Source: Treponema sp.
GTDB taxonomy: Bacteria; Spirochaetota; Spirochaetia; Treponematales; Treponemataceae
Direction: 5' to 3'
NCBI GenBank assembly: GCA_017468745.1
Contig: JAFUHS010000034.1
Location: forward strand, 1-44,008
DNA length: 44,008 nucleotides
Made by a program: the position numbers and the translations under genes. Of this stretch, positions 8,579 through 16,929 are shown in pieces. The notes beneath the pieces were generated by a model. The model did no database searches. It was not told where the DNA came from and saw nothing but the letters and a program-made list of their open reading frames with translations. The stretch's first letter is position 1; each line of letters opens with the position of its first letter.

Positions 8579-9427
8579 ATGGAAGACCAGGCACAGGAAC
8601 TCAAAGAAATGATGTCTAATAACCGCAAGACGAGAATTATCGCCATCACGAGCGGTAAAGGTGGTGTCGGAAAGTCAAATCTTTCCGTCAATATGGCGAT
8701 TGCCTATGCCCAGCAAGGGAAAAAAGTCATCCTTATTGACGGTGACTTGGGTATGGCCAATGTCAATGTTCTTATGAATATTGTTCCCCAGTATAATCTT
8801 ATGCAGGTCATCAACAAGCAGAAGACCATGCAGGAAATCATCACTGATACGGAATTCGGAATCAAATTCATCGCAGGTGCGAACGGTTTTTCAAAAATCG
8901 CTAATCTCACTGTGGATGAGCTGGATTATTTCGCAAAACAGTTTGCCATGCTGGGAAATGCCGATATAATCATTATTGATACAGGTGCTGGTATCGCCAA
9001 CAATGTATTGCAGTTCGTTGCCGCCGCAGACGAGGTTTATGTCGTCACGACCCCAGAACCGACTGCAATCACAGATGCTTACGGCATAATAAAAATCATC
9101 ACGACCGAACTTGTTGACCGGGAGACAAATATCAAATTGCTCGTAAACCGCGTTCATTCTGCCGATGAAGGTAAGCGAATCTCCGAGCGAATCATCAATA
9201 TTGCGGCTCAGTTCCTCAATTACAAGGTTGACTATATCGGCTTTGTCTATGATGATCCGGTTGTTCAGGCTTCTGTTATCCGTCAAAAACCTTTTATCGT
9301 AGTAAATCCGACTTCAAAGCCTGCTCAATGTATCAAGCACATTGTAGGACGAATCGAAAAAAGTGATAACGGAAACGCAGAGGGAGTATCAAACTTCCTC
9401 AAGAAATTCCTGCATAAAAATGAATAA
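8579..9427 (+). CDS. flhG: FlhG (FleN/YlxH) MinD-like ATPase
   Basis: MinD/ParA-family ATPase that limits flagellar number and stimulates FlhF GTPase activity. It has 282 aa with the deviant Walker A motif TSGKGGVGKSNLSVN (residues about 24-38), the VILIDGDLGMANVNVL switch region, and the IIIIDTGAGI Walker B region. The N-terminal leader has QAQELKEMM, which resembles the DQA(Q/E)xLR activator motif of FlhG that binds FlhF. SD GGAGGATAAG precedes ATG 8579. The gene is directly coupled to flhF. Confidence 0.95.
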   Translation: MEDQAQELKEMMSNNRKTRIIAITSGKGGVGKSNLSVNMAIAYAQQGKKVILIDGDLGMANVNVLMNIVPQYNLMQVINKQKTMQEIITDTEFGIKFIAGANGFSKIANLTVDELDYFAKQFAMLGNADIIIIDTGAGIANNVLQFVAAADEVYVVTTPEPTAITDAYGIIKIITTELVDRETNIKLLVNRVHSADEGKRISERIINIAAQFLNYKVDYIGFVYDDPVVQASVIRQKPFIVVNPTSKPAQCIKHIVGRIEKSDNGNAEGVSNFLKKFLHKNE

Positions 9428-9467
9428 AGGTTTTTTTCAGAAAAGAGGGGCTAAGTCAATAAAAAAC

Positions 9468-9496
9468 TTGACCTAATGAATTTTCTGATTTAAACT
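9468..9496 (+). promoter_or_regulatory. Possible promoter upstream of 9515 gene
   Basis: TTGACC (9468-9473) and TAAACT (9491-9496) are spaced by 17 nt in the 87-nt gap after flhG. A strong SD (GGGAGGA) and ATG 9515 follow. This could serve the membrane protein, sigma factor and fapA genes as an internal promoter. Confidence 0.45.
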
Positions 9497-9514
9497 TATA
9501 TATGGGAGGAAAAT

Positions 9515-10282
9515 ATGATAAACCCGAAAAATATATGCATCTGTAGCTTGGTCGGGTTTCTTCTGTCTTTTTTTATCGGACTGTTTTCTGATGTTCGTTT
9601 TGCTCATGTCTTCTTGCGTGCTTTTTGTTTCGCGCTTGTTTTCGGAGCATTGTGCGTTGGTATAACATTCCTTTATCAAAAATTTCTTTCCATTGATAAC
9701 GGTTCTTTCTCCGCTGAAAGCGATGCTTCGGGTGCAAAAACGAGTGGCAGTGTGGTAAATATTGTTGTGGACGATTCAGCACTCCCTGATGACGGAATGG
9801 CTCCGAATTTCACGATTTTGAATAATCGTACTGACTTAACGGCTGAGAAGCCTGAGGTGAAAGAGGAGGGGCTTTCCGATAAGGATGATTCAGAGGAATC
9901 TGCGGCACCAGACTCATCAGGCGAAAGTCTTTCAGAACCGTCTTCGTCAGAGACTGCTTTCAAACCGGTGAGTCTTGCGAGCGCCTCTTCAAAAAATGAT
10001 GAGCCTGTCGCCGAGCCATCTGCTCCTCAGTCTCGTGTTATGGATGAAGCTTCTGCTTCCACCGAATCTTCTTCGGTCGAAAAACTTGATGAATTGCCTG
10101 ATGTCGGTTCCATATCCATGGATTCTGTCGATGATTCGAGTTCCCCCGTTTACGAAGATGAAATTGTAAGTGATTCGGAATTTGCTTCTGGAGGCTCTTC
10201 CATGAAAGAGCAGCCTATAAGCGGTGACACGAATGTGATGGCAAAAGCGATTCAGACATTATTGGCAAAGGATAATAGTTAA
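9515..10282 (+). CDS. Membrane-anchored acidic Ser-rich protein in flagellar cluster
   Basis: Unrecognised 255-aa protein. The first 65 residues hold two hydrophobic segments forming a membrane hairpin (ICICSLVGFLLSFFIGLF and an AFCFALVFGALCVGITFLY segment). The remainder is a low-complexity, strongly acidic, Ser/Glu/Asp/Pro-rich domain with no catalytic motif. The last 20 residues (GDTNVMAKAIQTLLAKDNS) look like a short amphipathic helix. It lies between flhG and the sigma-28 gene, a position occupied by small hypothetical genes in Treponema, which suggests a flagellar or chemotaxis accessory role, but no function can be read from the sequence. SD GGGAGGA precedes ATG 9515. Confidence 0.75.
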   Translation: MINPKNICICSLVGFLLSFFIGLFSDVRFAHVFLRAFCFALVFGALCVGITFLYQKFLSIDNGSFSAESDASGAKTSGSVVNIVVDDSALPDDGMAPNFTILNNRTDLTAEKPEVKEEGLSDKDDSEESAAPDSSGESLSEPSSSETAFKPVSLASASSKNDEPVAEPSAPQSRVMDEASASTESSSVEKLDELPDVGSISMDSVDDSSSPVYEDEIVSDSEFASGGSSMKEQPISGDTNVMAKAIQTLLAKDNS

Positions 10283-10294
10283 AAAGGGTGATAT

Positions 10295-11092
10295 ATGGAT
10301 AATACTAAAACGCAATTTATCAACGATGAAGAAGAAGACGCACTCTGGGAAGAATTTAAAAAAACAAAGTCATCTGTGCTTCGGGATAAAATCATCCGTA
10401 AATACATGCCTTTGGTGAAATATGTTGCGGGAAAAGTTTCAATCGGTCTTCCTGCAAGTATGGAATTCGATGATTTGGTCGGTTTCGGACAATTTGGACT
10501 TCTCGATGCAATCAGCAAATATGATTTGGACAAAAAAGTAAAATTCAAGACCTATGCGGTTACCCGAATCCGAGGTGCAATTTTTGATGAGATGCGTCAG
10601 CTGGACTGGGTTCCCCGTTCTGTCCGTCAGAAATCCCGTGAAATCGAGGATATTATCGCAGGTCTTGAGTCAAAGTTGTCTCGTCCGGCGACCGATGAAG
10701 AAATCGCAAAAGAAATGAATCTTTCTGTCGAAGAGTATCAGCATACGGTGATGAAGGTGAGCGGAACGAGCGTTCTTTCCCTTAATGATGTCTGGTATTC
10801 TGGTGATGACAGTGACCATCTGTCAATCGGGGATTCAATTGAATCTCCCCAGAGCCTTAATCCTGATGTTCAGGTCGAACGGGAGGAAATCCGAAAGGTC
10901 ATTATTCAGGCGATTAATGAACTGCCCGAAAAAGAAAAAATGGTAATAGTCCTGTATTACCACGAGGACTTGACATTCAAAGAAATCGGTCAGGTTCTGG
11001 ATGTCTCTGAGTCGCGCATTTCTCAGCTTCATTCTACTGCCAACCTTCATCTTAGGGCAAAACTGACCAATTTCAGAAAGGGAATTTTCTAG
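10295..11092 (+). CDS. fliA: Sigma-28-family RNA polymerase sigma factor (FliA/WhiG type)
   Basis: Alternative sigma factor that directs RNA polymerase to late flagellar and chemotaxis promoters. It has 265 aa. Region 2 lies at about residues 37-115, with the family pattern KYMPLVKYVAGKVSIGLP, then DDLVGFGQFGLLDAISKYD and FKTYAVTRIRGAIFDEMRQL. Region 3 follows (WVPRSVRQKSREIE). Region 4 is at about 205-255, with a helix-turn-helix (DLTFKEIGQVLDVSESRISQ). The size and the RGAIFDEMRxLDWVPRSVR string separate it from stationary-phase sigma factors. It sits inside the flagellar operon, so it probably feeds forward on late genes elsewhere. No separate anti-sigma factor gene is visible here. Confidence 0.94.
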   Translation: MDNTKTQFINDEEEDALWEEFKKTKSSVLRDKIIRKYMPLVKYVAGKVSIGLPASMEFDDLVGFGQFGLLDAISKYDLDKKVKFKTYAVTRIRGAIFDEMRQLDWVPRSVRQKSREIEDIIAGLESKLSRPATDEEIAKEMNLSVEEYQHTVMKVSGTSVLSLNDVWYSGDDSDHLSIGDSIESPQSLNPDVQVEREEIRKVIIQAINELPEKEKMVIVLYYHEDLTFKEIGQVLDVSESRISQLHSTANLHLRAKLTNFRKGIF

Positions 11093-11097
11093 TTTTT

Positions 11098-13062
11098 ATG
11101 ATTACGCTTGATACTATTCGTAAAGATTTAGCGGGTTTTCTCGAAAAGGACAAGGAAATCAAGTTCATTGAGGTGAGGGCTGATACGCTTGATGAAGCCC
11201 TTGCCGATGCCGCCGTCCAGTTTGATACCCGTGTTGCAAATTTAGAGTATGAAGTTATCGAGCGAGGTTTTGATGGTTTTTTGGGGATTGCTAAAAAACC
11301 CTGGTACCTAAAAATCTATCAGAATCCTGATGTGGTCAAAAAGGTCGTTGTCGGTAAAAACGGTGAGGTTATTGATTCCGAAGAAGAAGAGAATGTCGAA
11401 AAAATTATATCTCGTGACGGTGATTTCTTTATCCATCATTTTGGTACAGAAATCATGCTTAAAGTTATCCTTCCTCTGGGAGAAGGAAAAGCCGTCACAG
11501 AAGATTCTGTTCTTGAAACTCTGAACCGGCCTGATACAAAATCTTTTGATGAGCAGCTTGTCCGTTCACTGGTAAAAAATGGTACAAATGATACTTATGC
11601 CGCTATTGGCGAATACAACCACGATCCTTCTGCTGATGCGATTTTTGTCATTGATATATCTTCCGATGAGTTAAAGGCAACTGCAACCATAAACCCGCCT
11701 TCTTTAGCTGGAGCCGACATTACCCCGGAGCAGATTAAACAGGCTCTCAATCAGCAGGGAGTTGTTGCTGGTATTTCTGATGAAAAAATTCAGGCTTTGG
11801 TGGATAAGCCTTCCTATAATGAGCCTGTCGTTGTCGCTGAAGCTGTCCTTCCTGTTGACGGAAAAGATGCCTATATTACTTATAACTTTGAGACAGACCG
11901 CTCAAAAATTCGCGCTAAACAGGCCGCAAACGGTCAGGTTGACTTTAAAGAGCTTAATCTCATTCAGAATGTTGTTGAAGGTCAGCCTTTGGCACAAAAA
12001 GTTCTCGCACAGCAGGGAAAAGCAGGAAAGACTCTCTACGGACGCTATCTCGAAGCAAAAAATGGTCGGGATATCCAGCTTCCTCTGGGAAAAAATGTCC
12101 GTGTTGATAGTGACGGAAGGACGATTCTGGCCGCTGCAAACGGGCAGGTTCTTCTTATCAATGACAAAGTGTGCGTTGAGCCGATTATGGAAGTCGATGG
12201 TGTCAATATCAAGACAAGAAATATCACTTTCCTGGGAACTGTCATTGTAAAAGGGGCTGTGGAAGACGGTTTCAATGTCAAGGCATCTGGCAATATCGAA
12301 GTTTCCGGCACGGTTGGAAAGTGTACTCTTGAATCAGATGGCGATATTATTGTTTCTTCAGGTGTTATCGGTCGCGATGAAGGAAAGATTATCTGCGGCG
12401 GCTCACTTTGGGCAAAATTCATTCAGAATACCACGGTTCAGGTTGAGGAAAATGTCATTGTGACAGACTCAATAATGAATAGTGAGGTTTCTGCTCAAAA
12501 GAAAATTATCCTCAACGGAAAGCGTGCCCAGATTACTGGCGGTAATGTTTTTGCCACGGAATGCGTTCTTGCGAAGAATATTGGCTCTGAAGGCGGTGGT
12601 ACGGAAACTGTTGTTTCTGTTGGTTTCGATCCGCGGGCGAAAAAGCGTCTGGAAGAGCTTCTTGAAATGCAGAACAACAATGTTAAGCTTCTTGATGATT
12701 TGGAACTGAATATCGCCACCCTTGAAAATATGAAAAAAGTCCGCAAATCTCTTCCAAAAGAAAAAGAAGAGAGCCTTATTAATCTTAATGAGCAGAAAAA
12801 CGAAATTCTTGAAGAGAATGTTCAATACAATGCAGAAATTGAAAAAATACAGGCTCGTTTGCGAGAGCTCAAGAATATCGGAAAGGTTTATGTCGCTGGC
12901 ACAGTGTATTCCGGCGTAAAGATTTATGTCCGCGATGAAAAGGATGAGGTTAGGGCTGATGCAAAAAGCGTTACATTCTTCTATGAAAACGGTTTTGTCC
13001 GTCGTGGAAAATATGAGCAGCCAAATCTTGAGGACATAAAAGGTCCGGAGGGATACAGCTAA
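11098..13062 (+). CDS. fapA: FapA-type (DUF342) flagellar assembly protein with Jag-N-like domain
   Basis: 654-aa protein of the FapA/DUF342 family, which in Vibrio is linked to FlhF-dependent polar flagellum assembly. Residues 1-65 form a Jag-N-like domain (RADTLDEALADAA, then VIERGFDGFLGIAKKPW). The central part (about 250-480) is the polymer-type beta repeat region with GVNIKTRNITFLGTVIVKG and VSGTVGKCTLESDGDIIVSS, a repetitive Gly/Val pattern. Residues about 515-595 are a charged coiled coil (LEELLEMQNNNVKLLDDLE onward), followed by a final small beta domain. There is no close SD before ATG 11098 (the nearest GGGA is about 17 nt away), so coupling to the sigma gene six bases upstream is likely. 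Confidence 0.88.
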   Translation: MITLDTIRKDLAGFLEKDKEIKFIEVRADTLDEALADAAVQFDTRVANLEYEVIERGFDGFLGIAKKPWYLKIYQNPDVVKKVVVGKNGEVIDSEEEENVEKIISRDGDFFIHHFGTEIMLKVILPLGEGKAVTEDSVLETLNRPDTKSFDEQLVRSLVKNGTNDTYAAIGEYNHDPSADAIFVIDISSDELKATATINPPSLAGADITPEQIKQALNQQGVVAGISDEKIQALVDKPSYNEPVVVAEAVLPVDGKDAYITYNFETDRSKIRAKQAANGQVDFKELNLIQNVVEGQPLAQKVLAQQGKAGKTLYGRYLEAKNGRDIQLPLGKNVRVDSDGRTILAAANGQVLLINDKVCVEPIMEVDGVNIKTRNITFLGTVIVKGAVEDGFNVKASGNIEVSGTVGKCTLESDGDIIVSSGVIGRDEGKIICGGSLWAKFIQNTTVQVEENVIVTDSIMNSEVSAQKKIILNGKRAQITGGNVFATECVLAKNIGSEGGGTETVVSVGFDPRAKKRLEELLEMQNNNVKLLDDLELNIATLENMKKVRKSLPKEKEESLINLNEQKNEILEENVQYNAEIEKIQARLRELKNIGKVYVAGTVYSGVKIYVRDEKDEVRADAKSVTFFYENGFVRRGKYEQPNLEDIKGPEGYS

Positions 13063-13391
13063 TGGGTGTCTCTCCGATTGATTTGCAAACAATGTACGCA
13101 AATATGAATAATGTTGCCCGCTCGGTTTCCCATCAGCAGCAAGGACTTGTTCTTGCCCAGCAGCTACAGGAAGCAAAAATTATTCAGCAGAACAGCGAAA
13201 AGGCGGCTCAGGTTCATAAAACTGCGGACAATGAGGCAAAGTCAAGCGGAATCAAGGATGAGGGGCATCAGGGCTCTTCACACTATGGCTCTTCTGGTAA
13301 AAGAGGCGAATCGGAGCAAAAGGAAAATCCGCGCCGCGAATCAGAAATCCGTGAGTCTTATCTGGGAATTCATATTGATATTGAAAGGTAA
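13062..13391 (+). CDS. Small conserved protein of spirochaete flagellar cluster
   Basis: 109-aa hydrophilic protein starting at ATG 13062, which overlaps the fapA stop by one base (TAATG) behind SD GGAGG. The N-terminus (SPIDLQTMYANMNNVARSVS) is likely an amphipathic helix followed by a Gln-rich coiled-coil stretch. The middle is Gly/Ser/Glu/Lys-rich and disordered. The last residues, YLGIHIDIER, resemble the short beta-like C-terminus seen on several small proteins encoded next to flagellar genes. No catalytic residues or signal peptide are present. It is translationally coupled to fapA, so a flagellar role is plausible but unproven. Confidence 0.75.
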   Translation: MGVSPIDLQTMYANMNNVARSVSHQQQGLVLAQQLQEAKIIQQNSEKAAQVHKTADNEAKSSGIKDEGHQGSSHYGSSGKRGESEQKENPRRESEIRESYLGIHIDIER

Positions 13392-13397
13392 AATCGA

Positions 13398-14141
13398 ATG
13401 ATTGTTGTTTTAGTTGCCGTTTTTTTCTGTGGTTTGAATATAATTCTTTGGGTTACGGCTTTTTTAAAGTTTAAGAAAATTTTTTCTACGGATGATATTA
13501 TCGCTTCTACGAGAGAGCAGATGGATAATATGATAGCCGACATTAACCGGAATGCAGGGCGAAATATTGAAATTATTGAGGATAGGATTAAGCAGCTGAA
13601 ACATGTGGTTGCCGAAGCCGACCGTCATCTTGAGAATGCCAGGCGTGAACTTGAGAACCAAAAAGCCCTTTCTTCTTATCAGCAGAAAATCGATTCTGTC
13701 GTCAATGAGCGAAAATCGGCTTCCGCGCAGACATCTCTTTCTTCCCGTGCCGCACAGCAGTATTTGCAAAATAAGAGTATTTCTTCTGGTATTCAGGGGG
13801 CTAATCGCTATGAGCTCACGGATGAAGGCTCGCGACACGCTCATTTCCAGCAGGTTCAAGGCGATTTGTTTGCCCAAGCTGATGACGATGAGAAAAAACG
13901 CATAGTTTCCGATACAGGCACAACTTTTACAGTTGAAAGTGACGGTTCTTCATATGCATCCGTTCCTCTCATTGGCGGAAATGTCACTTATGCGGATGAG
14001 CCTGTTCAGCCCAAAAAGAAATTTGCCCAGCTTGTCCGTGATTTGAGTCATACGGGCTACTCGGTTGAAGAAATTGCCAGCGAATTAGGCTCTTCCATTA
14101 CAGAAGTTCAGCTGGTCCTTGAAATGGATTTAGGCTTTTAG
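13398..14141 (+). CDS. Membrane-anchored coiled-coil protein with C-terminal HTH-like (DUF2802-type) segment
   Basis: 247-aa protein with one N-terminal transmembrane helix (VVLVAVFFCGLNIILWVTAF, about 3-22), a coiled coil (about 35-100, rich in Glu/Arg/Lys), a low-complexity middle and a C-terminal helix-turn-helix-like segment (SHTGYSVEEIASELGSSITE, about 218-237, followed by VQLVLEMD). The arrangement of anchor, coiled coil and an EIA..L..s..EV.L.L motif fits the DUF2802 proteins encoded in polar flagellar clusters. That match is from memory of the pattern, not from a search. SD AAAGGT precedes ATG 13398. Its 3' end overlaps the convergent J-domain gene by 12 nt. Confidence 0.75.
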   Translation: MIVVLVAVFFCGLNIILWVTAFLKFKKIFSTDDIIASTREQMDNMIADINRNAGRNIEIIEDRIKQLKHVVAEADRHLENARRELENQKALSSYQQKIDSVVNERKSASAQTSLSSRAAQQYLQNKSISSGIQGANRYELTDEGSRHAHFQQVQGDLFAQADDDEKKRIVSDTGTTFTVESDGSSYASVPLIGGNVTYADEPVQPKKKFAQLVRDLSHTGYSVEEIASELGSSITEVQLVLEMDLGF

Positions 14142-14552
14142 TTTTTGATTTTCTTGATACCAGTGCTCAAGAATTTCCCATTCTTTTAAAAGTCTTTCCG
14201 TTTTCTCTTTTGCCACTTTTTGCAGAACCGGATTGTCGTTTCTTCTGTCAGGATGATAGTACATTAGCTTTTCCCTGTACAGTTTTTTTGCTTCTTCGTA
14301 ATTGGCTTCTTCTGGTATTGAAATGAATGAAAGCGCGGATTTTACCCGCTCTGGAATCTGGGGGATTACGATGCTCTTTTTAGCTTCAGAGCCAGTTTTC
14401 TTTTTTGGGGAATGACTTTTTTCATGCTCAGAAGACAGGCTTTCCTGGCATGAAAAGGGCTCTTTAGCATCATGGGACTCGCGGAACGATGGAAGTTCGC
14501 CATTTTCAAGAGCCTCACTCAATAAACGCCCCAGTTTGTCATACATTGTCAT
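14130..14552 (-). CDS. J-domain (DnaJ-like) protein
   Basis: 140-aa protein with a single C-terminal J domain (residues about 72-135) containing the HPD motif (YYHPDRR) needed to stimulate Hsp70 ATPase activity. Residues 1-70 are a Ser/Glu/Lys-rich, probably disordered N-terminal region. It lacks the G/F-rich, zinc-finger and substrate-binding parts of DnaJ, so it is a class-III J protein that likely recruits DnaK to a specific client. I chose ATG 14552 over the upstream in-frame ATG at 14591 because GAGG lies about 6 nt before it and the upstream extension falls inside an inverted repeat. It follows glgC on the same strand. Confidence 0.85.
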   Translation of the reverse strand: MTMYDKLGRLLSEALENGELPSFRESHDAKEPFSCQESLSSEHEKSHSPKKKTGSEAKKSIVIPQIPERVKSALSFISIPEEANYEEAKKLYREKLMYYHPDRRNDNPVLQKVAKEKTERLLKEWEILEHWYQENQKLKA

Positions 14553-14568
14553 CGAATTCCTCACTGAG

Positions 14569-14635
14569 CTCACGGAGAGCGTAGAGAGCATTTTTGTGTT
14601 TGGAAATTTCCTATGCTCTCTTAAAGCTCTGTGAG
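14569..14635 (-). repeat. Long imperfect inverted repeat between glgC and J-domain gene
   Basis: Arms 14569-14591 and 14613-14635 pair along about 23 positions, including a perfect 9-bp inner stem (AGAGAGCAT with ATGCTCTCT) and an outer CTCACnGAG block, around a 21-nt loop that itself contains GGAAATTTCC. It begins 4 nt after the glgC stop and ends 16 nt before the downstream start codon. There is no T-tract on either strand, so it is more likely an RNA processing, stability or translation-control hairpin than a standard terminator. Confidence 0.7.
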
Positions 14636-14639
14636 AAAA

Positions 14640-15950
14640 TTAGATTACCGTGCCGGAAGGGATGACAGAGCCTTTTCGGATGACGATAATTCCTTCTGAA
14701 CTATAGAATGAAACTCCGCTATCGAGTTTGTTTTCGCCGTCAGGGTAAGACTTGCCGTCAACATTAATCCGGACATTGTCGCCGATTGCAGCATCCTTAT
14801 CTATGATAGCCTTCGCGATTTTGCAGTTCTTTCCGATACCGATGTCTGGTCGGCCAGATTTTTTATTCTCGGCTTTTGTCTCATCGTTCTCGTAATAGTC
14901 TGCGCCCATAGTGATTACGCCGTTAAGCTCGCTTCCTTCGCGGATAATAGTTCGAACGCCGACAACCGATTTTGTGATTGACTTAGCATTGATAACCATG
15001 CAGCCTTCGGTGAGAAGTGAGTTTTCGATGTGAGGCGCGCCGTTGATTTTTGGCGGAGGAAGGTTTCGCATATGGGTGTAAATTGGAGCGTCAGCATCGT
15101 AGAAATTGAATGGCGGAAGGTCGAGGGTGAGATCCAGAGTTGAGTTGTAGAAACTGCGGATTGTACCGATATCTTCCCAGTAGCCGTCAAAGACATATGA
15201 GTTGACTTTTTTGTTTTTGATAGCACGGGGGATGATTTCTTTGCCGAAGTCAGTGAACTCGTTGTCGAGCATTTCTTCCATTGTTTTTGCATTGAAAATG
15301 TAGATACCCATTGAGGCGAGGTATTCTTTTTCGGCAGGCAAGTCACCCCGGGCATTTTCCGGAATTTTCCAGTTGCCGCTCTTTAAGACATCGGCAGATG
15401 GTTTTTCGATAAATTCGGTGATTGCTTTTTTTGCATCGATTTTCATGATTCCGAATCCAGTTGCATCCCGCTCGTTAACAGCCGTAGTCGCAATTGTAAT
15501 ATCGGCACCGCTTGCAATGTGGCTGTTCATGAATGCCTTTAAATCCATGCGGTAAAGCTGGTCTCCAGAAAGGATGATGTAGTGGGTCGGGTTCTGAGAG
15601 CGGAAATGAACCATGTTCTTTCGGACTGCATCTGCCGTACCTTCAAACCAGCCGGAGTGTTCAAGTGTCTGCTCTGCTGCCAGAATCTCTACGAAGCCCT
15701 TTGAGAAATGGTCGAAATTGTATGAGCTTGTGATGTGGTGGTGAAGCGAGGCTGAATTAAACTGCGTGAGCAGATAAATCTTTCGGTATCCAGAGTTGAT
15801 ACAGTTTGAGATTGGGATGTCAACGATTCTGTATTTTCCGCCAAAGGGAACGGCCGGCTTGGAGCGTTCTTTTGTAAGAGGGTAAAGTCGTGTTCCTTTA
15901 CCGCCGCCCAAGATGATTGCCAAAACGCGTGGTTCTTTTGAATTTGCCAT
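14640..15950 (-). CDS. glgC: Glucose-1-phosphate adenylyltransferase (ADP-glucose pyrophosphorylase)
   Basis: Makes ADP-glucose from glucose-1-phosphate and ATP, the committed step of bacterial glycogen synthesis, in the cytoplasm. It has 436 aa (family about 400-430). The nucleotidyltransferase signature LAIILGGGKGTRLYPLTKER (residues about 9-28) is followed by KPAVPFGGKYRIVDIPISNC. FIEKP and YWEDIGTI mark the sugar-phosphate-binding part, and the C-terminal left-handed beta-helix region begins near residue 290. Start ATG 15950 follows GGAGCG. No other glycogen gene is in view. The TTGCAA/TATGAT promoter lies upstream on this strand. Confidence 0.96.
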   Translation of the reverse strand: MANSKEPRVLAIILGGGKGTRLYPLTKERSKPAVPFGGKYRIVDIPISNCINSGYRKIYLLTQFNSASLHHHITSSYNFDHFSKGFVEILAAEQTLEHSGWFEGTADAVRKNMVHFRSQNPTHYIILSGDQLYRMDLKAFMNSHIASGADITIATTAVNERDATGFGIMKIDAKKAITEFIEKPSADVLKSGNWKIPENARGDLPAEKEYLASMGIYIFNAKTMEEMLDNEFTDFGKEIIPRAIKNKKVNSYVFDGYWEDIGTIRSFYNSTLDLTLDLPPFNFYDADAPIYTHMRNLPPPKINGAPHIENSLLTEGCMVINAKSITKSVVGVRTIIREGSELNGVITMGADYYENDETKAENKKSGRPDIGIGKNCKIAKAIIDKDAAIGDNVRINVDGKSYPDGENKLDSGVSFYSSEGIIVIRKGSVIPSGTVI

Positions 15951-15997
15951 ATTATTTACGCTCCTAAAAATTATGTTTTTTTAATCCTTATTCAATA

Positions 15998-16026
15998 ATC
16001 ATAAACCTAAAGAAAAGAGATTGCAA
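15998..16026 (-). promoter_or_regulatory. Sigma-70-type promoter for glgC
   Basis: On the minus strand TTGCAA (16026-16021) is followed after exactly 17 nt by TATGAT (16003-15998). Both boxes are close to consensus. Transcription would start near 15991, about 40 nt before glgC. Confidence 0.7.
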
Positions 16027-16067
16027 ATTTTTTCTGCGAGAATTTTGTAGTTACGGAATGAATCTTA

Positions 16068-16097
16068 TGCTATGATATAGCAGGCTTGTTCATGAAC
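16068..16097 (+). promoter_or_regulatory. Extended -10 and 10-bp palindrome upstream of the Mla operon
   Basis: TGC-TATGAT (-10 at 16071-16076) is an extended -10 box. The expected -35 position (about 16048) is poor. A perfect 10-bp palindrome, GTTCATGAAC (16088-16097), begins about 5 nt after the expected start of transcription, where an operator could sit. Confidence 0.4.
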
Positions 16098-16142
16098 CGC
16101 CGGTAGTAAATCTGGTGGAGTTTTCGGTCGCAAGTGTTTTTT

Positions 16143-16919
16143 ATGCTCAGAGAGTTTGGCTCAAATGTTAAGGCTTATTTTTCTTCTCTTCCTTACTTGA
16201 TTGGATATATCGGGCGGGTTTTCGTCTCGTCCACTGCCTTTGTCAGGCGGGTAAAGGCAGCCCGAAAAGTCGTAATCATGCAGCTTTTATTTACATTCAT
16301 TGAGGCTCTTCCTATTATAGCCGTTCTCTCTATAGCCCTGAGCTCTGCGATTTATATAATCGGATATTCCTTTTTGCTTTCAATCGGGCAGGGGGCTTTG
16401 ATTTATAATCTGCTTGCTGTAATTGTCATGAGGGAGCTCGGACCTCTGCTTGTGGCTTTTGTCGTAACGGCTCGCTCTGCTACAGCCATTGCCACGGAGC
16501 TTGGCGGAATGGTCACTTCCCACCAAATCGAGAGCTTTATTTCCTGTGGAATAGATCCCATTGATTATCTGGTGGCTCCCCGTTTTATCGGTGTCACCCT
16601 TTCGGTTTTCTTTTTGACCCTTTATTTTTCTTTTTGCGGCATTCTGGGACCCGCGATTATTTCTCAGTTCTTTAATCCTGTCGCATCCTACGGTTATCTT
16701 CCAAATCTTATTAAAAGCGTAAAAATATTCACTCTTTTTATTTCCATTATAAAAAGTCTGGTATTCGGAATGATTATTTCAATTACTGCGACTTATTATG
16801 GTTTTAATGTTGAGAGGGCATCTACAGAAGTTCCTATTGCAGGAATTCAGGCTGTTTCAAAATCTTTTGTCGGAATCATCTTTGCGGATGTGCTTATCAT
16901 TATCTTGTCGGCTCTTTAG
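16143..16919 (+). CDS. mlaE: MlaE-type ABC transporter permease
   Basis: Inner-membrane permease of an MCE (Mla-type) lipid transporter that moves phospholipid between inner and outer membranes. It has 258 aa with about five hydrophobic segments. Family features are the central LAVIVMRELGPLLVAFVVTARSATA region (shown to mark residues about 95-119), then ELGGMVTSHQIESFISCGID, which matches the conserved E.g.M...eqidAL...gidp motif, and the final FVGIIFADVLIIILSAL helix. ATG 16143 is taken as start. GTG 16134 in the same frame is possible, and neither has a close SD. The stop codon overlaps the SD of the ATPase gene. Confidence 0.93.
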   Translation: MLREFGSNVKAYFSSLPYLIGYIGRVFVSSTAFVRRVKAARKVVIMQLLFTFIEALPIIAVLSIALSSAIYIIGYSFLLSIGQGALIYNLLAVIVMRELGPLLVAFVVTARSATAIATELGGMVTSHQIESFISCGIDPIDYLVAPRFIGVTLSVFFLTLYFSFCGILGPAIISQFFNPVASYGYLPNLIKSVKIFTLFISIIKSLVFGMIISITATYYGFNVERASTEVPIAGIQAVSKSFVGIIFADVLIIILSAL

Positions 16920-16929
16920 GAGGTCTTTT

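Noticed and set aside
16798..16929. 44-codon upstream extension of the mlaF frame
   Set aside because: It lies within mlaE, has no SD, and the GTG at 16930 has a perfect AGGAGG.
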